A DNA stretch of 64,000 bases. It comes from Lactuca virosa (Eukaryota > Streptophyta > Magnoliopsida > Asterales > Asteraceae). Every line of letters starts with the position of its first letter. Position 1 is the first letter of the stretch. This document shows positions 33,533 through 45,126 of the stretch, one piece after another. The position numbers and the translations under genes are program-made. Below the pieces are notes generated by a model that saw nothing but the letters and a program-made list of their open reading frames with translations, did no database searches and had not been told where the DNA came from. The stretch lies in contig CAKMRJ010005745.1 in the NCBI GenBank assembly GCA_928212115.1, positions 77,500,407 through 77,564,406 of the forward strand. Reading direction: 5' to 3'.

Positions 33533-34377
33533 TGTTGGATTAGGTGTCTAAGTTCATAACTATAATTGGTATGTACTTGAATTGATAGCAGCACAGTCCT
33601 TTTGGGTTGCCCTCAAACCTAGCAACTGGACAATGAAATTATGAAATGAGAGATATTGATTTATTATTAATAAATTAAGATATAAATGATTTATTAATAT
33701 GTTAAAAGGTTAATATATTAATTAGAAATCATAATATTTAATTAACAGTTAGCCAAAAATTAATTAGAATTAATTTTGGGGTTAATTGTGTTGATTATAA
33801 AGTTCAGGGACTAGTTTGCAATTATCTAATAGTTGAGTGGAAGGTTCCAGAACCTCCTTGGAAGGGGGTGGACGAAATCTATAGGGGAAACCCTAATGAT
33901 TTCGTCCAAGGGGCTTGGATAAGGCCTTTGGATAAGCTTAGGCCCCAAGCAAAGGAACATTAGGGTTTTCCCTAAACCCTAGATCCCTCAGCTATATAAG
34001 GAGCCTCCTGGCTCCCAAAATTGGCACTCCTTCTCTTGAAGAAACCCTAGGCCGATTTTTGCATACCCTAGCCTCTCTCCTCACAAGTTTCCTTCTTGCT
34101 AGCTCTTGGGTGTGATTCCATTAGAGGCATTACAATTGTGGTGCTAGGCCTCCAAGAAGATCAAGATCAAATGATTACCAATTGTTTGCTATAACAATTG
34201 AAAGGTATGTAACTCTAAACCCTAATTGGTTAATTTCGAAAATAGCCTCTCTCCTTAGGGTTCTTGTTTTGCAATTCAAAGTTATATGTTCAATAGTTAA
34301 AACATATATCCAAAGTAGGTTGCATATGAACTTAGGAATTGTTTTTCTAGTTTATTTGTTTTACCTAAAACCCATCA
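33533..34377 (+). mobile_element. Copia 3' LTR (845 bp)
   Basis: It begins TGTTGGATTAGG, ends AACCCATCA and matches 26442-27286 over its full length. The 5 bp after it (gttat) differ from the 5 bp before the 5' LTR (aacca), so no target duplication is visible. A short frame starting at 34182 runs out of the LTR into the repeat arm by chance. Confidence 0.93.
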
Positions 34378-34806
34378 GTTATATTCCAGACAAAAATGAT
34401 GAATTGGAAGAATTGATAAACTTTTGAGGAAACAAAAACAGCAAAACGAAGAACCGAAAAAAATAATGAAGGCCAAAGATGAACAACACAACACAAAATG
34501 CGAGCAACTTGAACGACAACTACAATCAACAATAATGGTTATTAACGCTTTTAAAAAAAAGGCAAAAGTTGTAGATCATAGAGTGTTGATTTGTTTCTTG
34601 CAATGTTTTTATTTTGAATTAGGTTAATTTTCATTTCCATTTAATAAATATTTCATGTTTTATTTTATGGTGTAAACTTATTTGATTTTTTGTTATTTTT
34701 GTTTTTATATAGTCATACAGGATAATTGGAAATTAATTTGTAAATTAATTATTTATCCGTAGCTATCTAGCTTTGCAACGAAAATATTCCTACAAAATTT
34801 GTTACA
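34378..34806 (+). repeat. Large inverted repeat, right arm part 2
   Basis: Continues the arm interrupted at 26441. It begins with 'tatattccagacaaaaatga', the complement of the left-arm sequence near 24030, and ends at about 34806. It encodes, in broken frame, the Lys/Gln/Glu-rich coiled-coil tail of the transposase remnant ('RKQKQQNEEPKKIMKAKDEQ', 34427-34486). Confidence 0.8.
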
Positions 34807-34863
34807 AGAATCAGTTGGAGATTTTCCTACGAGGGGCACGAAGTGCCGATCGATTTAGGATTG

Positions 34864-34999
34864 ACTCTGATATCATGTTTAGTATTGTGGAAACCCTCTC
34901 GTTAGGGATGCATGTATTGATAACAATATAAATAGATACATATTTACATAAGAGCCCCTATACTATACAAATGGATAAACAGAACAATATAATCTAACA
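34864..34999 (-). mobile_element. Very short Copia-like LTR with primer-binding site (TRIM-like fragment)
   Basis: On the minus strand, 34999-34876 reads TGTTAGATTATATTG...ATACTAAACA, a 124-bp unit with TG...CA ends. TGATATCAGAGTC, a primer-binding-site-like sequence, follows immediately (34864-34875). No second LTR or coding sequence was found nearby. It resembles the end of a terminal-repeat retrotransposon in miniature or a clipped Copia LTR. Confidence 0.5.
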
Positions 35000-37203
35000 G
35001 TTACCTACGTTGGTGAAACAATTGATATATAGGTGTTTTGTTTAGGTTGTAGAAAGAGGTCTAGTCGCTATTATGCTTTCTATTCTTTAATGATATTATT
35101 GGATTTTGAAGTTAGTAATTAAAATTTTTTATTTTTTATTTTTTGTGTTTGCTCTGATGTAGCCAAAACACTTTATTTATGTGGACAGTGCTAGATCTTG
35201 ACAATGCTGAATTCTAAAAATGTGAAAATGTATGTTCTTCTTCTGTTCTTCCTCTGATTCTCCATTTCTCCATAGCTAATACCATCCATTGTTGATTATA
35301 TATGATTGTGAATTTGTGTATTGTGATAATTTTATAATATATGATAATTTTTGTTATGTTGATGAAGCTAAATTTGTTTGATGATGAAATCTGTTTTTTA
35401 TTTTCTGCACAAAAGAATGAATAAATTTGTTTTTTGAACTTTGAAGTAGAATAGTCTTGGCAGATTCTTCTTTCGCGATTAAGTATAGTAAATGCCAAAG
35501 GGCCCAAAATTTTGGTTTGCATAGAGCCCCCAAACTGGTTGAGCCGTCCCTGACTTATGGTCTGGTTTACTTTGAGCACCATGGTTGCGTTTTAAGGATT
35601 CCAAGATGTGAGGAGACGTGTCAAGAAGCTGAAGGTCAGAGATGATTCATTTTGAAGATTCTAAAGAAAATATTGGATGGTCGATGGATGCAAGAAAATG
35701 GATAACATTAATCAAGAATAATATTGTTGAAAAAAATCTATTGGTACAATCATTGGTTTTAGAGCTTATGATAAAATCACGTTTTAGTTGGTAATTTGTT
35801 TGAACATTACTTCAATTCACGCATTATTTTGGAGAAATCATTCGGTGATTATGCAGTGAATTGGTTTCAATTGAAAATTTGTTTTAAATGGACAATTATG
35901 AATTTTTTATTATGTAACTTGTTTGAACAACCTTTTCCAATCAAATTATAAACAAACTGATCTACTAAACGTCTAAAACTTATCAATCAGTTTAACCAAC
36001 CTAAAATGAATCTCATATATTGCCCGAGCCTCAAAAACAACGTGTCAACAATTTGAAGTTGATAGTATTTTGATTTTATATAAATCTAATGTGTCTTGTG
36101 GTCGGAACCTAACATTTGAGGTGTAGAATTGTTTAAAATATTGTTATTCATCCACCATTTATAACCCACACAACAGGTCATAAGATAGCCAAGGTAGTGT
36201 CAACATAAACGGTAAAATATTATTCATCCATGATTTATAACCCACACTACGGGTCATAAGGTAAACAGGTAGTTTCAACATAAATTGTTCAAATGGTACA
36301 TAATAATATCATTTTTGAACAATCTTTTAAATGAGTACATTGTCTCTATCAACAATAGACATTATTTTGTTTTTATATAAATTTATTGTTATTTAGTTTC
36401 TTATTGTTATAATAGAATTATATCAAAATATGTTTTCATGCAATTTTTAAAATTACATTAGCGTACCCTATTAATACCGATCTACCAAACAATAAGGACA
36501 CACCACCTGTTATATAATAAAAATATCAAACATCATGATTAAGAAAATATACACACAATAGTTGTGGGTCATGAAAGTCGATGGTGCAGAAGGTACTTGT
36601 ACCTTTATCTTATTCATTGAGTCATTGAGTGATGACTGATGACCCATCACTTACACCTCCCAATCTTCATTTATTTCTTTAACCGAAGTGGAGATAAAAC
36701 CATGCAGTTCCACTTGTACCCTTTTATACTTTTCAGTCTTGTATTAAATATTTCCCCCGTTTCGACATATCCCTCGTAAAAACAACCTTTTTTTTCACAA
36801 CACTTAATAATCAATTTACTCCTTGATTAATGGTAACATATTTAAAAGTGGTTTAAATAGAGACATAGTTAGATGTTAGAAAGTGATTATTATTAACAGA
36901 AAATAAAAAGTGGGTTTCGAAATAGGTCGTATACTTCTCTTCTGACCAACTTCTAGTAGAAACCCTCAAACTCTTGAACATTAAATCTCCTGTACGAGAA
37001 GTGAGTGCTTTACCCGATAGACTATTGGGTAGAATAACAAATAATACTAAAAACAAATTTTGGTTAGAAAATATTACCTTTTTGAAATATAAAAACACGT
37101 TTACTTTTAAACATACGAAATAATGATTAGGATTTAGGTCGTCAAGAGTGACGCTATACGATTGAAAAGTACTACTATATTTTTTGTCTCTAATTGGATT
37201 TTA

Positions 37204-37250
<47 letters not shown>

Positions 37251-37612
37251 GTTATTTTTTTAAATTTCCACTAAAAACTATTTTTTTTCTTAAAATTTTG
37301 GTAGTTACTTTTGAAACAATTTTTTTTTGTCATTGTACGTGATTATTTTTTTAGGAACAAAACCACAAAACCGTTAAAATCAAATAATGATTAAAAAGTG
37401 AAAAAAAATTTGAAACCAAAATTGAAAAAATAGTTAAACGTAGGATAAAAAATGTAATTTATACTTTTTAGTAGTGCAAATTGCATAAAAGCTAGAGGAG
37501 ATTATAGAAACAGACAGAGCTCCTGGTTAATGGTTTGTTTGTCCTTTTTAAAAAATATATATAAATATAACCAAATTTCTTAATGATTTTGTAAAAAATG
37601 GCTAAAAATTAT
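35000..37612. other. AT-rich intergenic region, no supported gene
   Basis: It contains a transposon-end-like block at about 35490-35553 (aaactggttgagccgtccct); the second end was not found. A ~85-bp direct repeat lies at 36136-36310 (both copies contain cataaggt or cataagat after 'tttataacccacac'). An (ATT)n microsatellite lies at 37207-37250. Frames of 60-120 codons here have no recognisable domain. Confidence 0.6.
37207..37250. repeat. (ATT)n microsatellite
   Basis: About 14 uninterrupted TTA/ATT units. Confidence 0.95.
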
Positions 37613-38296
37613 AGTTTTTTTTTCTTTTTTTTTTTTGGAAAAATTTGTGAAATGATCAAAAAATGGGGTAGTTTGAAACAAATGACCAAGGATTTAGGAA
37701 TTTCGGAAAATACCATGATTTCCGCAGAGAAGAGCTGAATGCATGGTTCCGCAATGATGCCTTCTGCGGAAGGTGCATCGGTTCTGCAGTGATGCATCAG
37801 TTCCGCAGATGGTGCATCGGTTCCGCAGTGATGCCTTCTGCGGATATGTTCTTCAGAGATATTCCTCTGAGAAAATGTTTTTCGCTGAAACATGTTTTGG
37901 TATGTGTTTTCTTTTAAATCTAAGTCAACTTAAACTATAAAACTACGTTTTTAAGTCAATTTCTGGGAGTTTAAATTGCCTTAGAAACATAGTATAATAT
38001 TGACTTAGATTTAGAAGAAAACACATACCAAAATCATTATTAGGACATGTTTCAGCGAAGAATATTCCTCAGAGGAGTACCTCTGAAGAACAAATCCGCA
38101 GAAGGCATCTCTGCGGAGTTCAGCTAAATTTTTTGTCTTTTTCCCTGTCATGTCATTTCCTCAAAGAATTTACCATTCCGCAAAGCTTCTCTCTGCAGAA
38201 ATCGTGGTCATTTTCCGAAATTCCTATATCCTTGGTCATTTTTTTTCAAACTATTCCTCTTTTTGATCATTTCATAAAATTTCCCTTTTTTTATAA
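37613..38296. mobile_element. Foldback MITE, ~680 bp, nearly complete hairpin
   Basis: The left arm (gaaatgatcaaaaaatgggg, then accaaggatttaggaatttc) is the inverted complement of the right arm (gaaattcctatatccttggt, then ttgatcatttcataaa). Pairing continues through ctctgagaaa / tttctcagagg-like blocks and 'acatgtttt' to a loop near 37950-37985. The left arm holds several copies of a 'ttccgcagtgatgc'-type unit (37745-37845). No transposase. A frame at 37609-37893 is a product of these repeats. Confidence 0.82.
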
Positions 38297-38734
38297 AAGT
38301 AAACGTCCAAATCACAGGCCATTAGCCTCACCTGCTATTCGGCTTTTTTAGCTGCAATTTAGCCTTGTTGGGCTAGAATTTAAGCCCATTTTCAGCCATG
38401 AATGAGAAGTATATAAACATTAAATTATTGAAATAATTTATTTTCACCCTTCTAATTTTAAAAGATCATTTCTACTCTCTCTAATTGCTCAAGAACATTA
38501 TTATTCTGAAAACCTTATAAATTATCTACTTATTTCATGTTTTAATCGTATTTTACTAGGTTTTATATATTTAAGATATTTTTATATATAACTTTTGGTA
38601 AAAAAAAAAAAAAAAAAACGAAGATGTTAAAATTTTTAGAGGAATTCTTAGTTGACTAGGCAGAAATCTCATCTTATAAAGGTCAAATGCTAGGTCACAT
38701 TTTTTAGATGAGAATATACAAGACACTGATAAAT
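38297..38734. other. AT-rich intergenic spacer
   Basis: Contains a short poly-A run at 38599-38617 and no gene or repeat that I could identify. Confidence 0.5.
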
Positions 38735-40330
38735 ACGTATTGCATTAGTGACTTGTACATATTTATTTGTTTCACCCAATAAATATGTAATATCTTGATA
38801 TTGAGATATTTCCATTTTAACCCCCAAGTATGAAAATCTATTACATTTTTGCCCTTATGTGTGAAGATTGTTGCAAAATGGTCCAAAGTGGCATTTTTGT
38901 AATTTTTGGGCGAGGGGCACGTACGCTGGGCGTACATAGCGTACACATGGCGTACGTGGCAGGATCCCAAACCCTAATTTTTAGGGTTTGTACTCTATTT
39001 AAACATCCTTATGTCCCAAGTCTCATTCCTTTCATTAGCCTCCAGTCCCATTTTGACCCACTAGCAAACCTTAATCCCTTTTGAGGCCATTTTTGAGCTT
39101 GGTATGTGTGTTTTGGTGAACTTTGAAGGAGGAAGGAAGAAGAGGAGATCATCCTAGAAGTGTGAAGCATCTTGGATCCAGAATCACATCATCTTTGGAC
39201 AATCTTTGAAGGTAAAAAGCTATGAACTTGACGAAGCTATGATTAGATCTAGTTTAGCCATGAAGTTTGTTCTTTTGGTCCCATTATTTTGGTATTTTGA
39301 GTATGAGATACTCCAATCCATTTAAGTTGTCATTTCAGATGTTTTGAAGTATTTAGAAGCAAAAATGTGGTATTTGTCATTATTTCTCTTCCATGCATGA
39401 GTTTAGATGTTTTAATGGGTTAAGAGGTTAGTGTTTTTGGTATTTAGCACTTAATGGCCATGCAAGACCATAAAATTGTAAACTTTATGGTCAAGGACAA
39501 CATTTGGGGTCTAGATCTGTAATTTGGATATAAAGGCTTAAGCATTAAGCTCTCAATGAGATGGAAAAGTAGTCAGGCATGTACGTTGGGCGTACCAAGT
39601 GGTACGTTGCGCGTACGTAGTCAAATCCCCGCTTCTGGTCAATGCTCGAGTACGTCCAACATACTCAGTTGAGTTGACTCGGTTGACTTTTTGACTTTTG
39701 TCTTTGACCAGTGTTTGATTAAATTTGACCTAAGGGTATTTTGGGTATTTTGATTATAAGTTAAGATTGGTCGTGTTCCAGTGAATAGGTGACCGGTTGA
39801 GCTGATATTCAGAACTATGTCCTGTTCAACGATCTTTTGAGACTGAGAGGTGAGTTTTTCTCATTGTACTTGTGGGTCGAAGACACCAGGGCCATCCCAC
39901 TAGATTCGATATCCTGGTATATTGATAGATGTTATAGTGAGTATGCGATAGATCTGCATGATTACCTGATGATTACCGATACGCGTTAGACTGGTAGAAC
40001 TGTATAATTACCTGTATTGTTGGATATGTGTTAGACTGGTAGATTTGTAGGACTACCTGTATTTGTTGGATATTGATTGTTGTGATATATGTTGATGTGT
40101 TATGGTCGGTTGGGTTGAGACGGTACTGCTTTGTACTGAAGGCAAAGATACCAGGGGGTCCGGATAGACTGAAGGCGTGCGAGGCGGTCCAGTCAAGCCG
40201 AATGCCCGAAGAGCGGTCCAGATAAGCTGTAGACCAGGCGCGATGGTCCAGTCATACTGAAGGCTCTGAGAGCGGTCCAGATAACATGCATGCCCAGTAC
40301 GGTGGTCCAGTCAGGCTGAAGGCTCATGTA
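38735..40330 (+). mobile_element. LTR fragment (Gypsy-type) with GTACGC palindromes and minisatellite
   Basis: The features are those of a long plant LTR. There are palindromes gtacgctgggcgtac (38921-38935), gtacgttgggcgtac (39581-39595) and gtacgttgcgcgtac (39602-39616). A TATA-like ctatttaaac lies at 38995-39004 after an inverted 'aaaccctaatttttagggttt'. A ~45-bp minisatellite of 'gcggtccagtcaggctgaaggc' units lies at 40145-40325. The family call comes from overall style. The ends are approximate; no primer-binding site or target duplication was found. Confidence 0.6.
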
Positions 40331-41103
40331 TGCAAGTTATTAAAAAAAAGATAAAATGACAATTAAAAATATATATGATAATTAAAATTCTTAATTCCTA
40401 AAATAAAATGTAATAACACCCACTTCCGAAACTCTGTAGAACTCAGTAAAAATTATAATTGTCGAAAAACACCGATAGTCCGTTTTTTATATACATTTTA
40501 TATATACACTAGTAAAAATGTACGAAATCATAGTCAAACAGATCAGAAATGGTATTTAATATATAAAAATCATAGTCACAATGACAAACTTTTATTAAGA
40601 AAAAAAACTCCAAAATCGCAAGTCAAGCCAGAGGAAATCGCAATCGCTGGTGGCTCTTGGCCCTCCGATTTCATAAAAAACAATTTTTTTTTAATTTATA
40701 CTTACACATTATTGGGCTTGATGTGGTTGAAATGGGCCAAATTCATAGCCCATTTAGTGAAATAAAAGGTGACGAGGGTGATTTCATAGTTGACCGAAAT
40801 TGTTGGCTATTTTTCAAGAACCAACCTTTTTTTATTTATTATTATTTTTTTTTTTGCTAATTAAGGATTTTGACTATATTTATAATTTTCTATTTTTTTT
40901 AAGGGTTAAAGACTTATAAAGCCAATATAGTTTAGGTTTTGTTCATATTTAATCTCTTTTTTTTGTCCACGTATTAATATTAAATTTGTTTGGATTGTCC
41001 ATATTGCATTTTTATTATCGGTTGGTGTAGGTTTTAGCTGGTTTTCGGCGTCCCTCGTAGCTCCGGTCATCTTCTCATTAATTTTCGTTTACATCTTCTC
41101 ATT

Positions 41104-41111
41104 ATATATAT

Positions 41112-41173
<62 letters not shown>
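41104..41173. repeat. (TA)n microsatellite
   Basis: About 70 bp of TA with one early 'gat' interruption. Confidence 0.95.
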
Positions 41174-41176
<3 letters not shown>

Positions 41177-41366
41177 CACTTTTATACATTAAAAACATAT
41201 TTAGATTTTCATTTTATCTTCTCTTATCTTCAATTTTGAAGCTTTTATTTGTAATTTATTTTCTTATAACTTACTTCCTACCATGAGTATACATGTAATA
41301 TTTGATTAATTAGGTTTGATCTACATTATGTATTGTAAATGTATACTGACTAGATTTAATATTTGT

Positions 41367-41413
<47 letters not shown>

Positions 41414-41471
41414 GTAGTTTGGCGATGGTAACACAATGTACAAGGATGTATACCATATACCCCATCCTTTT

Positions 41472-41474
<3 letters not shown>

Positions 41475-41528
<54 letters not shown>
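41475..41528. repeat. (TA)n microsatellite
   Basis: About 54 bp of uninterrupted TA. Confidence 0.95.
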
Positions 41529-41531
<3 letters not shown>

Positions 41532-42180
41532 TCAATTTCATATTAGTTTGTGTTATTGGTATATACAATTATCCATTTGCATCAACCAAACTTGTTGGTT
41601 GCAAGTAAGTTCATATCAAATATATTTTGTATGGTATATGGTAATAGTAACTGTATTTTTATACCAACTATAGTTGGTATGGTATACAATTTGGAGAAAA
41701 ATATATGGTACGGTACCATTTTTACTCCCTACTTGTTATTGTAGCATTATTCTTACATTGAAGTTTTTGTATGGCATGCAGATTAGACAGAGAATGGTAA
41801 CAAAAACTATAAAAGTAGACTAGTAAGTAGTAAGTAGTAAAAGACGGATATGATGGAACCATTCAAGGTGTTTGATGAGGACAAAAACAAATACATGGCG
41901 ACGAATGAGTCTAGGTGATGCTTCAGACACTAGGGCCTGCGTTGATGAGTGATGTGGGATTATTGTCTTGTAGAGTGATCGAAATAACATTAAATTAGTT
42001 AACTTCTTGAAGTTTAAGTACACATTGAATAACTCTTTATTATCAACTAAATCATTGAATGGAACGAAATCATAGCATGATCCATTTGTACTTTTAAAAT
42101 ATTATTATTTGAATTAGATTGCAATTATGTCTTTCTTAAATAAAAAGTAATGTTTTTTTATTATAGTTATTTAAAGTTTA

Positions 42181-42840
42181 ATCAGCTCTATTTGGGGGTT
42201 CGAAACCAATTGTGTGTATTGTTAGAAATAGACCCGAACAAACTGGTCTCGAAAATAGATAGAAGATGAACCGGTCTCAGAACAAAAAGTTCATAGACGA
42301 TGCAGACCACCAGTACGGTCAAGTCCCCCCATTTTCAGTGAACCGTCGGTCCCGAGGCAGTCCCAGATGAATCTTGGGTTGGACCGATCTCAGTCCCGGA
42401 TCGGTCTACCAACGACTAGAAATCGGTCTCCAACTTCTCTCCCAAAACTCACCCTATAAATACTTGAATACTTCCCAATCATTTTTTCACCCCAATATCT
42501 ATTTAGCTACAGAAAGCACTCTAAATCTCCATGTAATTTCACCAAACTTTCAAATCTTTGATCTTAGGATGGAAGGTATCCATCTTTCCCACTCTTGGCA
42601 ATCCATTTGTCAAATCATTTCATGTTGACACATCAATTTTTTTCTTGGCTCTCTCTTCTACCCCTCAAATCACACAACACATGGAAACTCGTCTTTCTAA
42701 TCCCTTTCAAACTGTTCAATTTTCATTTTTTTGATATAACTTTTATTACTAATAATTTAAAACTAAAAAAATTAAAAATAACATAAAACATAACATTTTT
42801 TATTAAAAAGAAACCAGTACAAATGAAAAAGAAGAAGATA
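42181..42840 (+). other. Possible Harbinger-type promoter and leader
   Basis: A GC-richer stretch with repeated 'cggtctc'/'cggtccc' motifs (42243-42430) is followed by a TATA box (tataaata, 42455-42462) and a leader running to an ATG at 42569. Frames after it are short. It resembles the upstream part of a PIF/Harbinger gene and lies near the ORF1 pseudogene at 43170-44335, but no transposase follows. Weak call. Confidence 0.35.
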
Positions 42841-42844
42841 AAAG

Positions 42845-43094
42845 GACAATTAAAAAAAGATATAACAACTAAAATTCCTAATTCCTAAAATAAAATACAA
42901 GCTCCCAACCATATATATTTTGTTTCAACAATTAAAAAAAGATATAATAACTAAAATTCCTAATTCCTAAAATAAAAAAACAAGCTCCCAACCATATATA
43001 TTTTGTTTCAACAATTAAAAGAAGATATAATAACTAAAATTCCTAATTCCTAAAATAAAAAACAAGCTCCCAACCATATATATTTTGTTTCAAT
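42845..43094. repeat. Tandem repeat, three ~84-bp units
   Basis: Units starting near 42848, 42932 and 43012 each contain 'actaaaattcctaattccta', then 'caagctcccaaccatatata' and 'ttttgtttcaa'. They are almost identical, so the array is recent. Confidence 0.9.
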
Positions 43095-43169
43095 TTGTCG
43101 TTACCTCTTGATCACCCGTTTGCAAAACACCTCCGATCAATAATGCAGATTGATAAAATACTGCATCTA

Positions 43170-44335
43170 TTGGGCCTCTATTTCCTGTTCCAACAATTGA
43201 ACTTTCTGTCCCTCAATTTCTCTTATAAAACATTGTCTTTCATCTCGGTAGCTTTTTCTTTCTTCTACCTCCGATTTATTTACAGTGTGGATGTCGGCGA
43301 TTTCGTTGACGATATAAACTATTTCGTTATGTTGTGAGGATGTCAATGTTGTTTTCTTTTCTTCCTGTTGTCTCCAAGGTGGCGAGTCAACAACATGAAA
43401 CACCTCCTCTTGTTAGCCGAATCCGAATGGAAATTGTGCATCTGGAGATGTTGTGTAGGTGTTGGATGAAGATGTTTTTGTTCGTTTTGATAAAGAAGGC
43501 TCGGTCTAGAGAGTATTGTTCACCATCAACGCATTAAAAAATACAAGTGTTGACTCTAACGAGAGCATTCCAAGTTCACCAATGAAGACTCACTATGTTT
43601 TTTTTACGTGCAACCATTTTGCGTGGTTTTTTAGAGTATCCCAAGCTTTTTCATGGGGAAAAGCTTTCATATTAGTAAGCCTCTGATACTCGCTTTGTGC
43701 CGATTTTAAAACATCGACCTCAGATCTCCCGCTAGCCAGAATATTCAACTTACAGTTGTAGATGTTGTTGAAATCGTGACAGTTCTTTTAAAGATCGTTC
43801 GATTTTGAATTCACTTGATGCCTTGTCCAATCTGAACCTCCCACTTGAACATTAAAATGGTCATGAACCCACTCCCATAATGCCTCAGACCGTTGTTGAG
43901 TTTCTGTGTGCCTTAACTCTAGAAACGCACATGTCTTAGCCAAAGCCACCTCTTCCTTTTGTGACAATTTCTTTGACTTTTGGCGTTTTGTATAATTGTG
44001 TGTATTCTTAGCAACGGGGTCGTGGTCGTCACTGGTTTGTTCATTTCAAGCGGAAGCGAGCACGTCACTAGATTCTTCAGATTCTATGTCTTGAGTATCA
44101 CGAAACTGGAAGATCCCAGGAGGAGCAAATTGGTATGGGGTTTCCGGAACCATTTGAGAAAACTGCATGCGGTGAGTATAATCGGTATTATCTTACGAAA
44201 GACGAAATTGGTTGTAGGATTGTTGGATTAGGACTTGGTTATATTGTTGCTGATGGTTTGGCTATTGTAGATAGTGTGGGTTTTGGGTTTCTTGAACAAA
44301 AAATAGAAAATCTTGAGTAGTGTTTTTGTTTGACC
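43170..44335 (-). pseudogene. Harbinger ORF1-like (Myb/SANT-type, NAM-associated C-terminus) pseudogene
   Basis: Minus-strand order: an Asn/Pro/Ser-rich N-terminus (44330-44130); an acidic 'DIESEESSDVLAS' stretch; 'KKLSQKEEVALAKTCAFLEL' and 'ALWEWVHDHFN' of the trihelix-like DNA-binding domain (43985-43830); 'FPHEKAWDTLKNHAKW' (about 43610-43670); and a Glu/Lys/Gln-rich coiled-coil end (43170-43280). Plant PIF/Harbinger elements encode such a Myb-like partner that brings the transposase to DNA; host genes annotated as glutathione-S-transferase-T3-like look the same. At least two in-frame stops and one later frameshift mark it as dead. The ALP1-like transposase is absent nearby. Confidence 0.72.
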
Positions 44336-44526
44336 GATTGCGTCTTTAACTAGAACCGCTTTATGTGGATTTGCAACGAGAATCCCTATAAGGAATTGGA
44401 TTAAATTGGAATGAAATTGGAGAGGTGTGTAATGGAATTGGATGAGTGGTTTGTTTAAAGTAAAGATAGGTATTTATATTTGTAAAATTCTATAAAAAAA
44501 ATTAAAAAGAAAGTATGACTAGTTCA

Positions 44527-44810
44527 CGGGTTCCCCTCGCCAGGAGACGATGCAACAGTACCTGCTGCTCCTTGGATTCGTCACCTCGACGGTACCATTG
44601 ACCATCTTACCCAACCCGCCATCAACTCCGTTCACCCTTATAATTCTAAAAAATCAAAAAATGTGTACCACACTTGATCTTGAAGAAGACTTAACCCATC
44701 TAGAAACTACGATTTTGGAAGGCTATTTTCATATAATAATGTTGTTTGGGCTCCTTATGGACATTAGATTCTTATGTCAACACTATGTACCTAACTTACA
44801 CCACACATGA
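44527..44810 (+). other. Unassigned coding-like fragment
   Basis: One plus frame reads 'PAAPWIRHLDGTIDHLTQPA' and continues to 'NNVVWAPYGH' with stops between. Codon-like composition suggests a decayed coding piece, perhaps from a transposon, but I do not recognise a family. Confidence 0.25.
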
Positions 44811-44934
44811 TGTTCTTGGGATGAGACATTGAAATTTGCAAACCAAGTCAAGTTTGTTGAAGCATGGAAGAATAACCATTTTGCAAAATTATATATTGTA
44901 TTTATATATATAATAAAAAAACACCATCCGAAAT

Positions 44935-45122
44935 TCCTATAAGCAAACAAAACATAATCATGGAATGTAATGCCTTATTCCATTACCTTCCTTATTCCAT
45001 TACCCCATCCCTATTCCCTACCATGCCTCATTCCTTTCATCAACCTCAAAACACTACCACTATAAGGTCCAACTCCAACTCCAACTCCATTACCATAACA
45101 AATTACTATTCTGATTCCATTC
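44935..45122. mobile_element. MITE copy next to the 3' end of the invertase gene
   Basis: The block 'atggaatgtaatgcc', then 'ccttattccattacc' matches, inverted, the start of the MITE in invertase intron 4 (45730-45830). The right end 'ctgattccattcc' matches its terminus inverted. The left boundary is uncertain and may reach to about 44390. Confidence 0.5.
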
Positions 45123-45126
45123 CGGT

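Larger units (their letters stand above)
40331..42180. other. AT-rich intergenic region with microsatellites
   Basis: (TA)n lies at 41104-41173 and 41475-41528, and a 37-bp poly-T at about 41371-41407. A relic of the 84-bp repeat found at 42845-43094 lies near 40363-40430 (taattcctaaaataaaatg). Short frames contain only simple repeats; no gene is supported. Confidence 0.6.

Noticed and set aside
34182..34427. 81-codon frame starting in the Copia 3' LTR
   Set aside because: It crosses the LTR border into the repeat arm; its last residues belong to the transposase remnant.
38830..39084. 84-codon frame in the LTR fragment at 38735-40330
   Set aside because: It covers the palindromes and TATA region of an LTR; no domain is present.
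42845..43094. Possible CRISPR-like regular repeats
   Set aside because: The units are contiguous tandem repeats without unique spacers, and the genome is a plant nuclear one.
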